Of a stretch of DNA of 64,000 nt, positions 60,631 to 64,000 are shown piece after piece. Position numbers and translations under genes: made by a program. The stretch covers positions 1 through 64,000 of the forward strand of contig MPUH01000023.1 of the NCBI GenBank assembly GCA_001970955.1, in the 5' to 3' direction. The DNA comes from Stentor coeruleus. Taxonomy: Eukaryota > Ciliophora > Heterotrichea > Heterotrichida > Stentoridae. The notes below the pieces were generated by a model. That model did not search any database. It was given only the letters and a program-made list of their open reading frames with translations, and was not told the origin of the DNA. How positions within the stretch are numbered: position 1 is the stretch's first letter; the number at the start of each line of letters is the position of its first letter.

Positions 60631-61627
60631 TGTAAATATGTATTTTAAATAATTGTTTAGTTTTTATAAATATTGGATTTTTTATTAGGGAGAGTTGAAT
60701 GGATTGTTAGGTGTTATAGAGATTAGAGAAAATTTAGTTTGATTTGATTTTTTGTATGGAATATAATATACAATGTTTTGAGTATTTTTTTATATTTTAA
60801 CTATATTTAATGATTTGGTATTATCATCGTTGTCATATTTCAAATAACAGGAAAACTAAGAAAAAAAGGAAAATGCTAATTACGCTTTAAGAAGGAAAAG
60901 TTTGTAATTGTAAATTAATTATTTTTATTTTCGAATCTATTGCATATAGTATTCATTTTAACATTTTAGATATTATTGTGAATGCGATTATATCAATTCA
61001 AATGATGAAATATAAAAATGTAATAATGTTTCAAAGCAGTAAAAGTGCATAATTAGATGTAATTTTTTATTTTGGATTTAAAATAAATTAAATTTTAGAA
61101 GTGCATCCCTTTAGGATTATAAAAATAAATTGTTTAATCATCCAAATCTCTTAAAATTTTGCAAGTTAGTTTAATCAGGAAATAATGATAAAAATTAGGA
61201 AGCAGATGAGTTAAATTTAAAATTTGCATCAAGGCTAATATTTAATTATTTGATAAATTAAATGAATTTTATAAAATACAGAAGGTTGTTTAACAAAAAA
61301 ATAATTAAACTTTAGAAATTTATTTAAAAAAATTGTCTCTTGAGTCTTAAAGGGCTGTGAAATTATTAGATAAAGTTTCATATATAAATAGATTAAATTT
61401 GTTTATAATAGGCTGATTATACATAAGATTTCCTATTGTTATTTTTTAAATAAAAATTATTATAGAGGTTTGGTTTGTTTAGTCAAATTCCTATATTTTC
61501 TAAATATTCAAAATTTCATTGTCAAATAATTATAAAACTACAAATATTTTACTTTTTACTTTTTACTTTTTACAAAACACAAAACTAAAAAACCAAAGAT
61601 ATAAACCCGCAAAAATTGACCATAATA
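60631..61627. other. Intergenic region, nothing firm
   Basis: AT-rich spacer. A short 7-bp tandem (TTTTTAC, about four copies) lies at 61554-61573. Patches such as NHPNLLKFCKLV near 61140 hint at an old coding relic, but I could not confirm a family. Confidence 0.35.
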
Positions 61628-64000
61628 ATGAAAATTTCATCGGAAAGAAGCTTGGAATTGATAATTGGTAAAAGGTATCCTATCAATATTTTTTGTGTTG
61701 GGAATATTATCAAAGCCTATTCCAAAGACCTTCAGACTTTAAGGCAATGGTCAGGTCCAATCATAGGTTTATCAACCAACACATTCGCCTGGCTGGTAAA
61801 AAATTCTGTCTGGGCATCATCAAGATTTTCTTTGAACCCCAGAACTCTTGAAATTATATTCCAAAAAGGACTAAAAGGAGGAAGCGTTAGTATATCAAGT
61901 AATCAACCATCAATAATTATAAATCAAGTAAATTCTGATACAATTATCTTAGAGGAAGAAAATCAAAGAAAAGCTTTTGAATTAGCAGCAAGGATTTCTG
62001 AATCAATGAAAGAAATGACAATTGAAATGAGCGAAATATCAAGTCTAGAAAAATTCAACCCTCATAACTGTAAAGATCCTTATGAAATTGCCATGAAATT
62101 ATTAAAAAACTTTGATGTAGCTGAATGTTGGACTCAACCTGAATACTTTGAAGAGAGAGCTGCTGTTTCTTCGATCACAAGAAAATTTCTTATGGTTTTC
62201 TTTATAAAAATTGGAAATATTAGCCTACTACCATTGCTGGAAAAAGAACAATTGATTGAAAGGTTTGATAATGTTATAAATATTATAAAGAGAAATAAAA
62301 GAAGAAATCCTGAATTATGTACTCTTGTTGAAATTAACATCATGAAAAAGCTTATAGATGAGGATAATGATATTCATAGATGGTGGCAAGCGGTGGTAAG
62401 TGAATCAAATAAAATTATAACAATGGATACAGGATTAAAAAATCTTGATCTTGTAAAACTAATTGAGTATTTTGGGATTGTTGAGGATTCAATGAAAGGT
62501 AAATTTCATAAATATGCATTTCAATTCGAAATCTTCAATAAAGGTTTACTATAGTAGAAGATTTAAAAGAACAAACTCAAAGTCTTATAGCAAAAGAATT
62601 TGGAAAAATTAAACAATTAGGATGGAAAGAAATTCATATCCTACTCAATTTCTTTGAAAAATGTGTAGAACAAGAAAAAATCAGTGAAGAATTTGTCCTA
62701 CACATAATTGAAACTTATATGCAGGAAATTAGAGAAAACAGAAAATGGCAGGTAAAAGTGAGTTTTGTAAATATTCTTAGATCGTTAAGAGGGCATTGGA
62801 ATAATAAAATTTCCCAAGAAGCTGAAAAACTTTATGAAATAATGAAATTAAGCGAGCATGATGATAAAGTAAAAAACATTTTGACTTTATCCTCAAGAAA
62901 TTTAGTTTCAAAAATCCTAAATGAATCAATTGAGCAGCGAATTGATTTTATATCTAACATAAATGACTCAACTGATTTGATTATTGGACGAGAAGAAGAA
63001 ATTCAGGAAATACATAATAGACTGCAAACCAATAATTTTCTAGCGATTACTGGAATAGGAGGAATTGGTAAAACTTCTGTATTATTGAAATATGCAGATA
63101 AATTTAAAGCAAAATATCAAATTGTTTGGGTAATAAACGGAGATAATATTCAATATAATCTAACCTTCTTGGCTATTAAGCTTGGGATTTCTAATGACGA
63201 AAATATCCTTGAGAACTTAAAAAACTACCTAAAATCAAACCAAGTTCCAAAATCGATGTTACTAATCTTTGATAATTTAGAAGAAAATTCTTATATAAAT
63301 GATTATTATGTTAAAAATGAAAACATCAAATATTTAATTACTTCTAAAAACACTGATTGGGAAGAACTCATCAAGCTCAATACATTAAGCGAAACTCAAT
63401 CAGAAAAATATTTAGCTTTAAGACTAGTTGAAGAAAATGAAAGTAAAGAATACATTAAAATCTTAGCCCAAAAAATAGGTGGATTTCCACTTGGACTTAT
63501 GCAATGTGTTGTATGTATAAAAAAAATAAACTATCTATTAAAGAATATTTAGAATTTATTCAAGATTTATCAAGGGATGAAATTGTTTTGAAAACTCTTG
63601 GATTAATTGTTGAAAAGTTTACTGAAGAAGTTTTAAATGCCCTTGAGCTTATAAGTTATTTTCATCCGCAAAACATACCTGAAGAAATTATTAAAGATAT
63701 TATGGTTCAAAAATATGGGATTCAAGGGTGGGCAAAAGTAAGATATCAACTTATAGGCTGTTGCATAGTTAGTATAAAAAATGAAGGAAAATTGTGTGTG
63801 CACAAACATATTATAGACTTTATAAAAAGTAAAAATCAAAGGAAAACAAAAGACTTGTTAGTAAAATTTTACTATGAAAATTTTACAATTGGTGAAAATA
63901 TTTATAATGACAAGAATAAATTGGAAAAAAATTTAGCAATGATTCCCCATGTGAAAGTTTTTATAAAGGAGTTTGAACTTTATAGTATCGAAGAGATCAC
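61628..64000 (+). CDS. STAND/NB-ARC NTPase, partial, frame-broken
   Basis: Runs off the window end. Frame 1 (61628-62554) encodes a 308-residue N-terminal region of unknown fold, mostly helical. Frame 2 (to 63552) continues in helices, then the NTPase: GREEEIQEIHNRL, Walker A GIGGIGKTS at about 63050, a hydrophobic Walker B LLIFDNL at about 63258, and the GGFPLGL (GxP) motif. Frame 3 (to 64000) continues into the winged-helix region. The first shift is near 62545 and the second in an A8 run near 63520. A 14-nt GT..AG segment (62544-62557) would also bridge the first. STAND NTPases act as ligand-triggered oligomerising switches. The ligand-binding C-terminus is outside. Confidence 0.75.

Noticed and set aside
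62544-62557. A 14-nt intron (GTTTACTATAGTAG) in the STAND gene
   Set aside because: It restores the frame, but it is 14 nt, begins GTT, and has no A six bases from its end, unlike all others. A one-base frame break is equally likely, so I left it open.
1-64000. tRNA, rRNA, CRISPR, telomere repeats or virus-like elements
   Set aside because: I looked for T-loop and A-box patterns, spaced repeats, telomere-like tandems and capsid or reverse-transcriptase motifs and saw none convincing.

Overview
The window looks like a gene-dense piece of a heterotrich ciliate macronuclear genome, most probably Stentor. Three things point there. The DNA is very AT-rich. TAA, TAG and TGA all end long conserved ORFs, so the code is standard, unlike Tetrahymena, Paramecium or Blepharisma. 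Eight introns can be placed by protein continuity, and every one is exactly 15 nt, begins GTA, ends AG and has an A at position 10. Several genes that look split are whole once these introns are removed. Content is ciliate-like: calcium-dependent kinases, a WD40-type channel, a kinesin and cilium-linked trafficking proteins.

Layout. 0.5-5.5 kb: two small coiled-coil genes, a dead Rab GTPase, then ARL3 and UNC119, partners in lipidated-cargo delivery to cilia. 6.7-18.6 kb: an ATP6AP2-like membrane peptide, a Tyr-rich protein, an FHA-RINGv protein, a CCDC81-like HU protein, an HSPA12-type Hsp70, a PAP2 phosphatase, an alpha/beta-hydrolase fold protein that has lost its nucleophile, and an FCP1/SCP phosphatase. 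18.7-26.5 kb: a kinase relic, a candidate structured RNA, a RING-H2 protein, a CDPK, a KH protein with three introns, an unknown 577-residue protein, an LC8-like relic and a four-span membrane protein. 26.5-40 kb: a long sparse region with an ABC transporter (5' part broken) and a dead copy of its tail, a STIMATE-like gene, an unknown gene and a pogo/Tigger-type transposase relic. 40-60.6 kb: a tightly packed block with a propeller-TRP channel, peroxiredoxin, kinesin, ankyrin protein, mini-ELM2 peptide, USP, RNF32-like protein, coiled-coil plus EF-hand pair, B-box/kelch protein, second CDPK and a spliced four-span protein. 61.6-64 kb: a STAND/NB-ARC NTPase running off the window.

Functional themes are cilium and cytoskeleton (ARL3, UNC119, CCDC81, RNF32, the coiled-coil/EF-hand pair, kinesin), calcium (two CDPKs, EF-hand protein, STIMATE, channel) and ubiquitin (RINGv, RING-H2, double RING, USP). 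Spaces between genes hold recognisable gene corpses (Rab, CDK-like kinase, LC8-like, ABC tail, transposase). Four single Ns are flanked by exact duplications and look like assembly joins. I saw no tRNA, rRNA, CRISPR or virus-like element.
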